This document shows positions 37,795 through 51,433 of a stretch of 64,000 bases of DNA, piece after piece. The DNA is taken from assembly GCA_019925105.1 (NCBI GenBank), contig JAHGAU010000012.1:1364001-1428000 (forward strand), given 5' to 3'. Source of the DNA: Niebla homalea (lineage: Eukaryota; Ascomycota; Lecanoromycetes; Lecanorales; Ramalinaceae). Below the pieces are notes generated by a model. It saw only the letters and a program-made list of their open reading frames with translations. It was not told the origin of the DNA and made no database searches. A program made the position numbers and the translations under genes. The stretch's first letter is position 1. Every line of letters starts with the position of its first letter.

Positions 37795-40700
37795 CCGGCG
37801 AAATAATTAAAAACGGTCTTAAGACGTAAACGGAACTTATTAAATAAGGAAAAATAAAACGTAATAACCAATAATATAAAGAAGAAGAAGCTTATAATAA
37901 TATTAACCTTTAAAACTGGCCGCTTAATCAGGATTACGGTTATAATAAAAAAATTAAAATAAATAATACTTAACCTTAAAAAGAAACCGTTTATATAAAT
38001 AAAAGTTAATAAAAAAAGTTTAATAGACGTCGATATTTAATATATTTACGCTTTTAAGGGTAATATAATATAACGTACGCGGGGAAATAATTAAAACCGT
38101 AATACCGATATTTGGATTTAAAAAAATAAAGGATATTAATATTATAACGATATAAAAGCCGTTATATAGTCTATATATTTATTCTTTAATTAACCTAGGA
38201 GATAATTTTTATTTAACCTTTAAGGGTAATAAAATGATACGGATATATTTCTTTATTAATAAGAAATTAAATATAAATAATTAAGACGTTATTTATTACG
38301 GAGGGAACTTATATATACTCCGGATCGTATAAAAGGGGATATTAAGGGTACTTTAAATATTTATAATATATATAATCTATTATTAGCCAATAAAAAAAGA
38401 CCCTTTATAATCCCGTTACTTAAGGATATTATAGTTATATTTAATAAGTACCTTTTAATAAAAAACTTTAATCTTTATTACGTTTAATAGAACGAAAACG
38501 GTTATATAATTAATTATATTAAATTTAAGGAATTATTAATAATTATTATATGGTTTAACCTTACGTTATTAACGTTAAAAGAAATTATTATATAGGAAAG
38601 CCGTAAACTTAAAATTATAATTAATTTAATATTCAGCTCAGAAGGTATTATTAATTCAGTTATAATATACGGACCTTAAAAGGATTTAAAATACGGTTTA
38701 AATTATATCCCGATATAAATGACCCTAGATTAATCTATTAATATAACTTTACCCTTACCGTTTAAATAAGCGTAAAAGATAATTAAGGAAACTGAGATAT
38801 TAATAAAGGTAATAAAAATAATATCTTAATTAACGGAACGTCCCTGGCTTAATAATAAGGAATAGATCGATTATTTTATAAAACGGGTAATAAAGGCTTT
38901 AAATAAAGTAATTAACATTATAATCTTAATAATAAAGTTATCTTAAAGAGTTAAAACTTATTAAAATAAAGAATATATAAAGGCGACTATAAAGGTAAAA
39001 GTGCTTATAAAATAAGCTATTAAGTATAAAAACCGGGAAATACTTTAATAATTAAAGGAAGTTTAAAAGGAAAAAGAAAAAATTATCCGGAAAGTTAAGT
39101 AAATATACTTCCGGGCTATAATATATAATTTAGCGGTTTTTTTTTTATAGCGTTTAGAAATTAATAAAATATAGTAAAGAACAGAGTAAAAAACTTAAAT
39201 TTATTCCCAAGTTTTTACCCCTAAAAAGACCAGATAGTATAATAATGAATACTTTTAACGGTAAAATTAAGGCTTTTAAAAGGCGTTTTTTCCCCGTTAC
39301 CGGAAATTAACCTAATAGATATTAACGGTACGGTATATCCTAAATTAATAATAATAAATAAAATAATAACTTAAAAGATAATAATTAAAACGATTAATAA
39401 ACCGAAAAAAAATAAGGCCCCGGACCCAATAATATATTAAATAAATTCCTATCTATAATAACGTTATTATTTAGAGAGGTTTTTACTTATTTATTTTAAG
39501 TTTACTTTAATATAGGATATTACCCTTATAAATTAAAGGAGGTTAAAACGATTATCCTTAAGAAGCCGGTTAAATTAAATTATTCAGAAATAAAGTTATA
39601 TAAACCTATAGTACTTTTTATACGTTAAGGAAGGCTTTAAAAATAATAATTATAAAGATCTTAAGTAATTACGTAAAAAAGTATAAGTTACTCCCCGATT
39701 AATAAATAAGGATAAGAAAAAAACGGTTAACAGAAACGGCTCTTAAAGGCTTAATTAATAACGTATATATAATATAAAATTATAAGAAAAAATACGTCGT
39801 AAGTTTTCTTTCCTTAAATATTATAAAAACGTTTAATAAAATAAATTATTAAAGGTTATTATATAATTTACGGAAAAAAAAAGTTTTACTTTTCCTTATA
39901 AATTAAATAGAGAATTTCTTAAATAATTAAACAACGTTAATTAATCTGGGATAAAAAATAAATATAATAAAGCCTACAATAATAGGGATTCCTTAAGGGT
40001 TATTTATCTTTTTAATTTTATTCTTATTCTTTAATGGTCCGCTTATTAAAGACTTAATAAAGTTAAAATAAAAGGTTTAAGTAAAAAGCTTTATTAATGA
40101 TATTTACTTTTTAGCTTATAGTACGTTTATTTATATAAATTATTTAAAGTTAAAATAAACTTATAAAGTCTATTTATGATAAATAAAGATATATAAGATT
40201 TAATTCGCTTTATATAAGTATAAGCTTATTTATATAATAAAAAGCCCGAAACTATACGATATAATAGTTATAATAAACTTAAGTAATATAACGGTAAAAC
40301 CGGAAGCCAGTATTAAGATATTTAGCTTATAAATTAATAAAAAATTAGACTAAAAAAACCATATAAAAAAGGTCTAAAAGAAAATAGTTTTATAAGAAAA
40401 AGGCCTTACTTACCTTATGGTATCGACGTAAAGAACTACCTTATAAAAGGTTAAAACCGTTTATTAAGCGGTTATAAAGCTTGCGATAATATATATAATA
40501 GTTATTTAATACGTATTTAAAAATATATTTAAATATAAGAAAAAGCCCGTCCGGCAATTATAAAAGGTTTAAAACCGATACTTAAAAGTAATAAATAAAG
40601 TATATAAAGCGACTTTTATCCCGGTATTAAAATCCGAGGTCTTTATATTATTAATAAAGCTAACCTTAAATTAAATAATCACTTAAATAAGGCTTAAAAA

Positions 40701-41906
40701 AATATAAATTTAATTATATTAATAGGAAACGAACATATTCATTAAAACTATAAAAAGCCTTAAATAAAAAAGCGTAAAAAGGTAGTACCTACTTTTTTTA
40801 CGGAAGTTAAACTAGAGTAAGCTAAAAAGAGGTCGACCTAACTTATATTTAAAAAGTTAATATAAAAGTATATAAACTTTTACTTAAAATAAAAGCGGCG
40901 GAAAAAAAAAAAAAAAACTATAAAAATAAAATTAATAACGATTACCCTATAGATTATAAGGAAATAAATAAAGTATTAACGTAAATATAAAAAATCGATC
41001 CTTTAAAGGTAACGATACCTGGCGTTAAATAACGATAAAGTTATTAATAAGTATCTCTGGCGTTACGGGATTATAAGGAAAAGCGATAATGTATTAATAA
41101 TTTAATTCCGAATAAATAAAAACGGCTTAATTTATTTCCTTTTTATCGTATACGTTAATAATTAAATTAATATTAATTACGAGTATAAATAATAAAAATA
41201 AGATACCATATATATATTAATCTTTTATTTACTATTTAAGGAGCTTAAACCGGGATTAATTAAAAGGATAAAGATTAACGATTATTATTAAATACTTATT
41301 AATAAAAAGGGTATTAAAGCGGCCGTTAAATTTATAATAACTATAAGCTTATTATTATAATTTAACTTAATTAAAAAAATAGAAAAAATGGTCGAAAACT
41401 TAATTAAGAAACTTCGCCGTTAACCCGGGGGTAAAAAATAACGGCGGGAAAACTATACTTAATAAAGGGCTAAAGGGGCTATAAATATTAAGGCGGCGTA
41501 AAAAACGATACTATATTAATCGGTAGAATTATACGAATAAAGTAATAATAATATATATATTAATAAAGATATTTAATAATATAATCGGAATTCTAAAATT
41601 TTAATATTAAATAAACCTATAGAATAACGGAAAAGTAATAAATTTAAGGATAACCCTTAAGTAGATTTAATCGTAATATTATAAGTTTTCTTAAAAAAAA
41701 CGTATAAATAAATTTTTATTCTTTAAACGGCCGTAAATACTCTTAGCCCTTAAAACGTAAGTAAAGGCTAGGTAAATACCAGTTTTTATTCCTGACGTTA
41801 TAGATATCGGGTTTTTTACGGTTATTAATAAGGTTAAATGGCCGAGTATTAAGGAACGCCGGAATTAACTTAGCTAGATCCGTAGTATAAATCAATCAAT
41901 CAATCA
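37795..41906 (+). mobile_element. LINE-4, 3' segment with ORF2 relic
   Basis: The rest of LINE-4: the end of ORF1, the endonuclease region (about 38,080-38,690), reverse transcriptase (about 39,250-40,400), C-terminal part and 3' untranslated region. It ends in four AATC units from 41,890. It is colinear with LINE-2 from 7,540 to 11,648. The two segments total 5,778 bp, so the element is full length. RIP stops are frequent and the RT is dead. Confidence 0.9.
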
Positions 41907-41918
41907 ATATACTTTTAA
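41907..41918. repeat. Right target-site duplication of LINE-4
   Basis: ATATACTTTTAA, partner of 30,047-30,058. The next 6-8 bases still resemble copia-2, then homology stops. Confidence 0.85.
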
Positions 41919-42528
41919 TTAATAATTTAGGTCTTGGTGAAGCAGGGGCTGTTTTCAGCTCACTAACCCGCTCCGGCAAAAAATCGGCCTTATATGGTTT
42001 AGTCGGTCTAAAAAGGAATAGCTTTATTTATGCTGCTTTACTTTAAGTTATAGATTAACTCTCGTTAAATTAAGATTATTTTTAAGGGCTTATATAGCTG
42101 GAATTATTTACGTTAATAATACTTAATAAAGTAAAGTTAAGTTATTATAATAGACTTCTTAATAAATATAAATAAAATCGTCCCTTATCCGCGATAGATC
42201 CTATATCGATTATAACTTTCCGTATAATTAAATTTGATAATATTTAAACGTTATTAAATTATAAAATAACTACCCTTACCTTAAAAAAGCGTAATTAATT
42301 TAAGTCGTATAAAAAACCATCTTTTACAGAGTTAACTATTAAATGCGAGATAGTATTATTATTATAAGCCCTTTCCTTTACTCCGCTTTTAACACTGGTA
42401 TCGGTACTGGCTCTCTCTAGTATTCCTTTATCGATTATTAAATAAAGTATTAAAGTTATTATAGGATCTCGCCTCCTAGGTTAATAAATAGTCGCTATTA
42501 TAATTAAAAATAACGAGCTCCTTATAGT
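41919..42528. other. Unassigned segment beginning with a little-mutated patch
   Basis: The first part, about 41,930-42,010, keeps CpA and TpG (for example GGTGAAGCAGGGGCTG) and normal G+C. Then RIP-type AT-rich sequence returns. It begins where copia-1 homology ends, so it is either the sequence that replaced the copia-1 3' end by recombination or a separate insertion. No gene recognised. Confidence 0.4.
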
Positions 42529-43080
42529 AAAGCCTTTACATATTAAAGAGGTTAAAAATGCCGAGATATATAATATAATATAAGTTACTTTTTAGGCCGG
42601 ATAATAAAGATACCTATTACTTATTCGGATATAATTATAAGCTATCCGAGAAATCGATAAATAATCTTTCTATAATATTATCCGCTTAACCGCCGGTAAA
42701 AGTAATAAACTTAATAAAGGCTTTACGTTTTAAAAAGGTTAAAAAAGCCGAGATATATAATATAGTATAAGTCGCTCTTTAAACTGGGTAATAGAAATAT
42801 TTATTACTTATTCAGGTATAATTATAAGTTATCCGAGAAGTCAATAGATAATCTCTTTATAATATTATTTGTTTAACCGCCGGTAAAAGCAATAAACTTA
42901 ATAAAAGCTTTACGTTCTAAAGAAATTAAGGAAGCCGAGATATATAATATAATATAAGTCGCTCTTCAGACTAAATTATAGAGATACTTATTACTTATTC
43001 AGATATAATCGTAAATTATCCAAGAAGTTAATAAATAATTTCTCTATAATATTACCTGCTTAATTATTAATAAAAATAAT
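42529..43080. repeat. 187-bp tandem repeat, three copies
   Basis: GCCGAGATATATAATAT recurs at 42,560, 42,747 and 42,934, a constant 187-bp period. The surrounding sequence also aligns (AAAGCCTTTAC at 42,529, AAAGGCTTTACG at 42,716, and the ATTACTTATTC and TATCCGAGAA blocks in each unit). Copies differ mainly by C/T and G/A changes. 187 is not a multiple of three, so this is unlikely to be a protein repeat. Confidence 0.88.
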
Positions 43081-45985
43081 AGGCGATCTCTTAAGCTTTA
43101 ACGACTTAAGCGATAAGCTTTTAAATCTTATTTACTTAAATAGACTACTAATTAATCTAGAAATTTTAAAACGCTTTTTTTAAAGGTAGATCCGTTATAA
43201 ACGTTTATTTAGACCGACCGAGATAATAATAATTAACGAATAAATTATAAAAGACCGGTAATAATATTTTATACGGTTTACCCTTTACTAGGTCGATAAA
43301 GTTGAATTACGGGGATTATCCTTTATTAAAAATTAATAAAAAATAAAAACAATAATCTTTAAGGAATTTTATTAAATAAGTTTAAGCGTTTATATCGATT
43401 ATAACTTAATTCGATTTATTTCTATAATAATACGTTAAAAAAAGTATTTATTTTATACGTTAAATTACTTCTTTACTTTTTAATTTTATAATAAAAACCG
43501 TCCGTATAAATTTAAATAATTCCGTTTCCGTCTACCGCTTTTATATATAACTTATATTCGCCAACCGACTTATAATAAAGTTGGTTTTCTCCTTAATAAG
43601 TATTATAGTCTTACCGTTTTTATTAAGTCTTTTATATATTTACTTTTTATATAGACGTCTTTAAGATCGTATCGCTTATACGTTAGATTATCAAGATTTA
43701 TTAATAAATAACCTTTTATAAGGCCGAATTACTATATATTAAAGATTGCTTAAAACATTACGTTCTACCGTATAAAAACCATTTCTTTATTAATTACTTT
43801 TTTATTAAGCACGCTATTAAATTTATTAATACTTAAACCCTCAGTATTAACTTTCTTCTTTAATTAAGGTATTAAGCTTAATCTATTCTTTATAGCCGGA
43901 GGGTTAAGTATTAAGTTAAGGAAACTTTAACCTTAAATATTATTTATACTTAATAAAGGCTATAAAGATTAATTTTAAATAATGGGTAATATTAATTAAT
44001 CCTAGGTAAACGGTAATATTAATTAATCCTAAGTAAACGGTAATATTAATTTTATGTTCTTAGAATTATCTATAATATTATCGTTAAGGGTAATATTCTC
44101 TTATTTAGTATCTTAAATTATAAATAATATAATACTTAAAGTCTTTTAATTAAAACCTTAATCTTTAAAGAAAGTTATAAAAATATTATAATAAACGCTG
44201 AAATACGAGGTTACGGCTATATCGCTTTTATAAATATTTACCGGGAAAAAGAAAGGCTTAATTAAGTTTAAGGAAAATTTAAACGGTTTCCCGTAGTAAT
44301 ACTTTAAAGCGATATTTACCTATATCTAATAAAAATCTTTATCTTTAATCTTAATGTTTTTAAAGTTAATAAAACTTAACGTTTTAAGGATAAATAAGTT
44401 ATTATTATATTTTCTATATATAATCTATAGCCGAATTTATTTTATAAAACCCCTTATTATTTATATATTTAAATTTTACTTAATTATTATTTTAAGCTTT
44501 ATTAACTTAAAATCAAATCCTAACGTAAATCGTATTAAATATACTTACGTTCTTTAATTTAATTAATAAAAAAGTTTACCTTTTCCGGTATCTTTTTAAA
44601 GTAATATTTCCGATAGTTTAAAGAAAAATTATTAAATAAATATTTAGATTTATTTAATATTAAAATAAAGTATATCGGTAACTATCCTAGGCTTAATATA
44701 AAGTTTAATTCTGCCTTTTTCTAACGTTTTATAGTTTATATTTTGCTTATCCCCTTTATAAGTAATTATTAAAGTTTAATTAATTAATTACTTTTTAATT
44801 ATATTAAAAGCTTCTTAAAGAACTTTTATATATAGTTTAAGCTACTTTATATCTTTAAAGAACGTATATAAAGACGGAATTAAATAATTAATATCGTAAA
44901 TCCTTTTAAGGATTATATGCTTAATTACCTGATCTTTAATATTTAAGAATAAAACCTTTTTATTTATATAATCTTTAATAACGTTATAATTTTAAACGTT
45001 AAAATAAAATGATTATATTTAAAGATATTTGACCGTTTATTAATCCGTTAGAACTTAGGACGACTTCCCTTTATACGGTTCCAGAATATACTCTTAATAT
45101 ATAAGGATATATTAAAAGTAATATTTAAGCTTTTATACTTTATTAATTACGGCTTATTAAACTTATATTATACGTACTTCCGGATACTTTAAGCTTAATA
45201 AATAATAAAGAATATTAAGTTATAACGTTAATTATAATCCAATAAAAAAGATTAACTTATTAAGCGTTAAAATAATAAATTATAAATACTTTTTCTTAAG
45301 TAATTTTAATAAATTGATTTATTTATATTTAAAAAGCTTTATAAGTTATTTATTTTAATTAAATATATCCTTTTAATCGTTATATTAATATATCTTCTAA
45401 TAAATATTATTATCGTAAAAATTCTTAATATTAAGATATTCTTCGGAAACGAAAGTTTACGTAAAAAGGTTTAAACCTATAAATTCTTAGCTTAATTTAT
45501 TATGCGATTAATAAACTTTATTAAAATAAAGGTTAATTGTCTATTACCGGTTTCCTATATTAAGGATATCCTTTATGGTGGTAATACGGTGCTTCCTATA
45601 TAAATATAATAGCTTAATACCGTTAAAAATTAAATAAAGCGGTAAGGAATTAAATTTTATAAGTCGAGTTTTATAAAGTTTAACCTAATTTATAATTTTC
45701 TTAATTTAACTTTACGTTATAATTATAAAAATACGATATTTAGGATCTAAATAAAAGTATCTTTTTAAATTAAAGATTTATTTTAAATATATAATATTTT
45801 TTATATTAAGTAAGGAGGTCGAAAACTTAAGTTGGGTAATCAGAACCTTTATATTTTTTTTATAATATTTATTTTTTTCCTACTGGAACCTTTTATTATA
45901 CTCTTTTATAAAAAATATATTTAATAAACTATAAAAGAATAAATAAGAATATAATTAATTAAATAAAAAATAAAAAAAAAAAAGG
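43081..45985 (-). other. T-rich unassigned relic
   Basis: The + strand is T-rich, so any former coding strand is probably the - strand. A - strand translation around 45,000-45,500 shows stretches with stops only at possible Gln/Trp/Arg positions, but I recognise no domain. A small open frame at 44,354-44,557 on the + strand is Leu/Ile-rich and looks like chance in AT-rich DNA. No RNA gene seen. Confidence 0.35.
43985..44052. repeat. 27-bp tandem repeat
   Basis: GGTAATATTAATTAATCCTA starts at 43,985 and 44,012, with a partial third copy at 44,039. Units are 27 bp apart and almost identical, differing by a G/A change. No function apparent. Confidence 0.8.
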
Positions 45986-48900
45986 ATATAAGGGGTTAAA
46001 GGGTCTTTTCTTTAAATTGGGCGGCTATTTTATTTATATTTTCTAACTATTTTTATTAATATTTTTTACTTTTTTTCTCTTAAAAAGATTTAATATTAAA
46101 CTTATAATTATTAATTCTATATAATTATAATAGCTTCTTATAAATATTAAGGCTAATTTAATATTTTTAATACTACCACTTTTTACTTTTATTCCTTATA
46201 TTACGTAAACGCTTTAATAATAAATTTATTTTCCTTTGATTTATAATATTTATTTATAATTTTCTTTATTAATAAAGAGGTAAAGAAGAATATATTATGT
46301 TAATTATTTCTTAATAATAATATAAGTAGGGGTAACGTAAATAATTTTATTAACTTATACTTTAACTCCGTAATCAGTAACTCCGATTATCCAATATTTT
46401 TATTAATAATAATCTATTTAAGGGTATTACTGATCGGTTTAATATATATACTTATTACCGGATAAAAACCCTCTTTATCCATTGGAGGCAAAATAAAGAT
46501 AAAACTCCCGTTTTATTAATTTACGTTTATTTTATATCTTTATTTATGGATATCGTTTATCTTTTTATAGATGATTTTTCGAGCCCGTTTTAAATTGTAG
46601 TATTATTTTTACCTTAAATTTAAATAAGTAATCTGTTAAATTTAAGTATTAAAATCCGGTTTAAGGTTATTATCGTAACTTTTAAATAAACGGGATCTAT
46701 TATTTATATAATATTAAATTTATAAAAGATTTATTACCTCGTAAATTAAATTAATAAACGGATTAAAGCCCGAGTCTTCACCTCCGTTATAGTAATATAG
46801 ATATTAAGTACTTAGCTTTCTTTATTAACCCGTTATCGGAGGCTTAAAGAAGTCTTATTTATTAAACTTAATATCTTCTATAAAAAATGAATTTTATATT
46901 CTATACTCTTTAATATATCCTATTTTTACTTATTTATAAGTAACGTTTATTTATATATAGTTATAACGATTATTTATCCGTTTAGCTTTATTATTAATAC
47001 TTAAAAACGTAACCCGATTTCCTTGGACTTCGGAAATTATCTTATTAATTTCTTATAGATTAAGCGAACTTATAGGATACCGTACGTATAATTAGTTAAA
47101 TTTATGGCTTCCGTTATTATTATAAACGTATATCCGTTAAGAATATATAATAAGTTTATCGTAACGTTTAATTCTTAAAAGGGGGTTAATAATAAATAGT
47201 ATTTAAAGTAAATAATATCTTTAAAGTAATATATAAAAAGTAATATATAAAAGTTTTAAAGTAGGTCTTTAAGAATAATATATTTATTATACGTTTAAAT
47301 AAAAATATTAAAATATAAATAAGCCGTTTCTATTTATTTATTAAAATAAGTTATAAGATATTATCGTAAGTATACCGGAATAACGTTACGTAATATTTAA
47401 TTTATTAAATAAACTTTAAAAGTTAAAGGATTTACCTTTATTATCTTTAACGGAAACCGGAATATTTTTTAACTTATAAATACGTTATTTACGAAAATTA
47501 TATACGTATATTTAATAAGCGTATATTAACCACCAAATATTATTATAAGTTAAATTAATATATCTTATATCTTATTAAGGGTCGTTTATTAACCGTCTTA
47601 AAACCTCCGACGGTTAAGGCTAGGATACTAAGTATCGATAATAAAGGGATATAGGGGTTATACCTTTAAAGTATTTTAATATACTATAAGCCTTATTAAA
47701 GCTAAATATTAGATTATAAAAGCTTTTTAAAATTATATTTAGGACGAATAGTAATAAGTATATACGGATAGACTATAAAACCATTTATTAATTTAATTAT
47801 AAATAAGTTAATCGTCCTAGGACTTTTTCTGAAAAACTAAAACGTATTTTAATATATTAAAATCTTTAATATAATAATCCGGGACTTCTTTAATATATAT
47901 TTAATTAAAGGCTATAGTCTTTTTATTCGTTTCCGCGATTCTTTCCGCTATTAACTTAACGATAATTAATATAACGTAACGGTTTTAAAGAAGTTCTTTA
48001 AAGAAAATTTTAGTAAAAATTAATAGATTTTTAAATTACGTTTTTTTAAAGTTAAGATCACCGTTATTATTACGATTATTTTTAATATTTATACTTATAT
48101 TTTTTCCAATTATAATAAGTACGGTATTTAGAATAAAGATTAAAGTATATTTATTAATAGTTTCCTTGCCGATTAAAGCGTTAATTAATGGTTAAGAATA
48201 TAAGTATTTTAAAACGGAATAAACGTAAAATAAACCGTTTTTATAAAAAGTATAAGTAAGGCTATATAATAACGTTTCTAAGTATTAATATATTATAAAG
48301 GACGGACTATATTTATTATATTAATATAAAAGTTTTCTGCTTCGGATTTAATTAAATAAAGCTTATTAAGGGTAAACTCTTTTAATTAATATACGTATAA
48401 TCTCTTAGGTCTTTCTAGGACGGGGCTTTAAGTATAATAATCTTATAAACTTAACTATATAAGAATATCAGAGGATATAGTTTATATTTATTACCGTAAA
48501 CGTATTACTTTCTCTGGGGATAAATAAGGAGTAAATAATATTATTTTTAAAGATATTTTACTTCCGCTATATTTATAATGACGGTTTTATTTTATGTTTT
48601 TTCCGGTTATCCTTATCGGCCTTTTTATTATCTATAAACGGTAAACGTACTTAACGTAACTTTTACTATTAATTAAATAAGAAACAGAAGATTAAGTACT
48701 TCCGTTTAAATATTAAGCTTCCCGCGTAAACGCTTTAATTTAACGATATTACGTAAATTAAGGGTTTTAGGTATTCCGTATAATTATAGCCGCGGTATAA
48801 CCGAGATTTTGAAGACGTAATAATCGTATTATTTACTATTTACTTCTATTTCGAACTTAATAGTATTACCTTTGAAGCCGGTATATATATGTATATAAGC

Positions 48901-51304
48901 TCGATTTAATATAGGAATAATTTAAAGAAGATCGTAAGGGTCTTAGATCGTATTATATAAGATACGTTTTATATTATAATATTTAACGAAAAGTATAATC
49001 CGGTTTTTAAGCGTAATATCTACGCGTAATATTATTATTATTTAAAAATCGTCTTATTTCCGGTATATTATCTTAAGGAATCCATTAACCTTTTTTTAAA
49101 ATATAGGTATTATAACGGGAAAAGCGTTAATAAATATCCTTAAATAATTATACGATATATTGAGAATTAAGAATTATTTTAAGCCTTTAATATAATTAAT
49201 TATAATACCTTTTTTAAGTTTTAATACTTAACGTATCGGACGTTAAAAGTTTTTTTTTAATAGGATATAACGGGTTAAAAACCTTTAACGGAAGAATTTC
49301 CTTTAAGGAAGAAGTTACGCTTTCGCTTAAAACCATAAGAATTCAATTAACTCGTTAATATTACGTAATTCATAAATTATCCTTAACGTAATAATACGGT
49401 ATATTATTTCTTTAATATCCTTATCTTTAAATAAAGAATATTCTTATATATAAGTTATAGAATAATAGGAAAGTCCGTATATATCTTTAAATACATTTTA
49501 ATAATATTATTATCCGTAAACCCGAATTATATTATATACGCTATTACCTTTAAATTAACTTATAATCCTAAATTAATACTTTTATTTTATTTTATTTTAT
49601 ATTTTATTTTCTTTATAAGTAAATTTAGATTTTAAATAAGTTAAAGTATTCCCCTTTTTTTTTTAAACATTTTTATTTATATCCTGCTTTTTATCGCTAT
49701 CCCTTGTATTCTTTTATAGTTATAAATATATAAATACTATTATCGTTCCTTTTATTTAAACCCTTTATTTACTTTAATAAATAGCTTTTACGGTCTATAG
49801 GTTTTCTGCCCTTCAAAGAAAAACTAGTTATCCTTAATACGTTTTTCCGTCTATAGTTTATAGGTAATATCGCTTTACGTATCATTATTATTAATAACGA
49901 TAATAATATTATCCAGGATTAACTTTATTTAATTTTTACGCTTGCTTTAAGTAAAAACCTACGTAATAATATTTAAATCCTTGGTTGAAATCTGCTTCCC
50001 CCTTAAGAAGATATCCCCGCCCTTTATAAATTTATTATAGCCGTTTAAACTTACGAAGAGTTATATATAGAAATTAAGGAATTCTTAGCCGTAAAGCCTT
50101 ATCCGGAGCCCAATAAGCTTCCCACCTTTATAACTCGATTATACGTTTATATCCTATTAATATCCCCTTTAACGGTAATTATAAAGGTAGTCTAGACTAT
50201 AACCTTAGAATCGGATCTTAATAATAAATACTTTAATTAATTAATTAACTATTAAAACGGGTACCGATATCCGGATATTATAATCGGTATATAGGATATA
50301 AACGGTCTTATTAAGAAGCGTAAGGTTTTGTAGTTTAAAAATTATAATTTAAAGTCACTTTTTATAACGTAAGTATAGGACGGCGTAACGGCCTTAATAC
50401 CGTAATAAGTAAAAAAAGTAACGTTTAAGATAAAAGAGTAATTATTAAAGAGTGAATAAGCCGGGTTAAAGAATTATAAGAAATATAATATATAATATAC
50501 TTCTAGATTAAGTAATCTATTATAAATAATTATTAACGTTTTTTAATTAAATCTATAGCCAGAATTAAGTCTCTATAAATTATATTACCCGTTCTTTTAA
50601 TCCTTTATTTTATTAAGATCTTATTAAATTAGAACCGATAAAGCGCTTTAAACCCTAATAACGATTACGGCCGCGTTTACGGCGACGCTCTATAATATTA
50701 TCGTTATTAAGAACCTTTAAGAGTATACTTACTTAAAATAGCTTTTTACGGAAGTAAAGCTTTAAATCATTAATATTTATATCTTTATTAATAAGCGCTT
50801 CTTTATATTTATATTTTTAGATTATAACTTATTTTTAAGATTTCGAATTACGTTATTTAACTTAATATAATACTTATTAAAATCTTTTTTTAATTAAGCA
50901 GCTTTAAAAATTTTAACTTTAAGCTTAAAAATAATATCGGTAATATTATATTCACTATAAGTAAAAGAGACTTCCGGGTTAATTTTATATTTAATTTCAG
51001 ATATAATTTCCCTTAAGCTTTTATATAAATTCCAGATTATTATTAAGTTTCATTTAATTTCTTCGAGTTAATAACGTTTTTTATTTAAACTATCGCGGCA
51101 ATATTAATACTTATAACGCTCCTTATTAAGCTCGTTCTTTATTTTTACTTTAAAGCTATTTAATTTATTAAGAACGATTTATAATTTATTCTAATATTTA
51201 TAAAACGTATTAAGAGCTTATTGATTTCTTTATAAGGTTAAGCCTACGTATTAAAGAACGTTATTAAGCTATATAATTCAGCTATTAAAACTTTAAACTT
51301 ATTA
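45986..51304 (-). pseudogene. Long - strand coding relic, family unknown
   Basis: T-rich on the + strand. Reading the - strand, the stretch at about 50,300-49,985 gives roughly 100 codons interrupted only where Gln/Trp fits, including RWEAYWAPDKALRLRIP. It lies in a different frame from the start at 51,433, so a frameshift, intron or second gene is possible. Blocks at 49,100-48,400 also look coding. I recognise no RT, integrase or transposase motif. An element or multicopy gene is likely from the RIP load. Confidence 0.4.
49576..49612. repeat. TTTTA-type microsatellite
   Basis: A run of TTTTA/ATTTT units, slightly imperfect. Ordinary low-complexity sequence for this composition. Confidence 0.6.
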
Positions 51305-51433
51305 TCAATTAATCTTTTCGTAACGGTAAAATTCCTTTAAGAAGTCCCAGTCGGAGTACTGCTTATACTTATTGTACTCAGACTTAAAGGGCATTTGGAA
51401 TCCGGTAGTCATATTAATATTTATATAGGACAT
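51305..51433 (-). pseudogene. Preserved N-terminus of an unknown - strand gene
   Basis: An open frame of 42 codons starting ATG at 51,433 (a second in-frame ATG at 51,412). Part of its translation is FQMPFKSEYNKYKQYSDWDF. The DNA here retains CpA/TpG and normal codons, unlike its surroundings. Past the TGA at 51,305 the same frame can be followed to about 50,880 through stops at Gln/Trp/Arg positions. That part is rich in Lys, Leu, Glu and Asn and could form a coiled coil. It may be a gag-like or ORF1-like protein; no family recognised. Confidence 0.5.

Noticed and set aside
37650..37871. 73-codon open frame on the - strand
   Set aside because: It spans the copia-2 5' LTR and runs past its end into LINE-4, so it crosses two elements and cannot be a native gene.
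42529..43080. Possible CRISPR-like or protein-repeat array
   Set aside because: The units are long, contiguous and without spacers, and the 187-bp period is not a multiple of three.
44354..44557. 67-codon open frame on the + strand
   Set aside because: Composed almost only of Leu, Ile, Lys, Asn and Tyr codons, as expected by chance in AT-rich DNA. No motif, no conserved copy, and it opposes the strand bias of the region.
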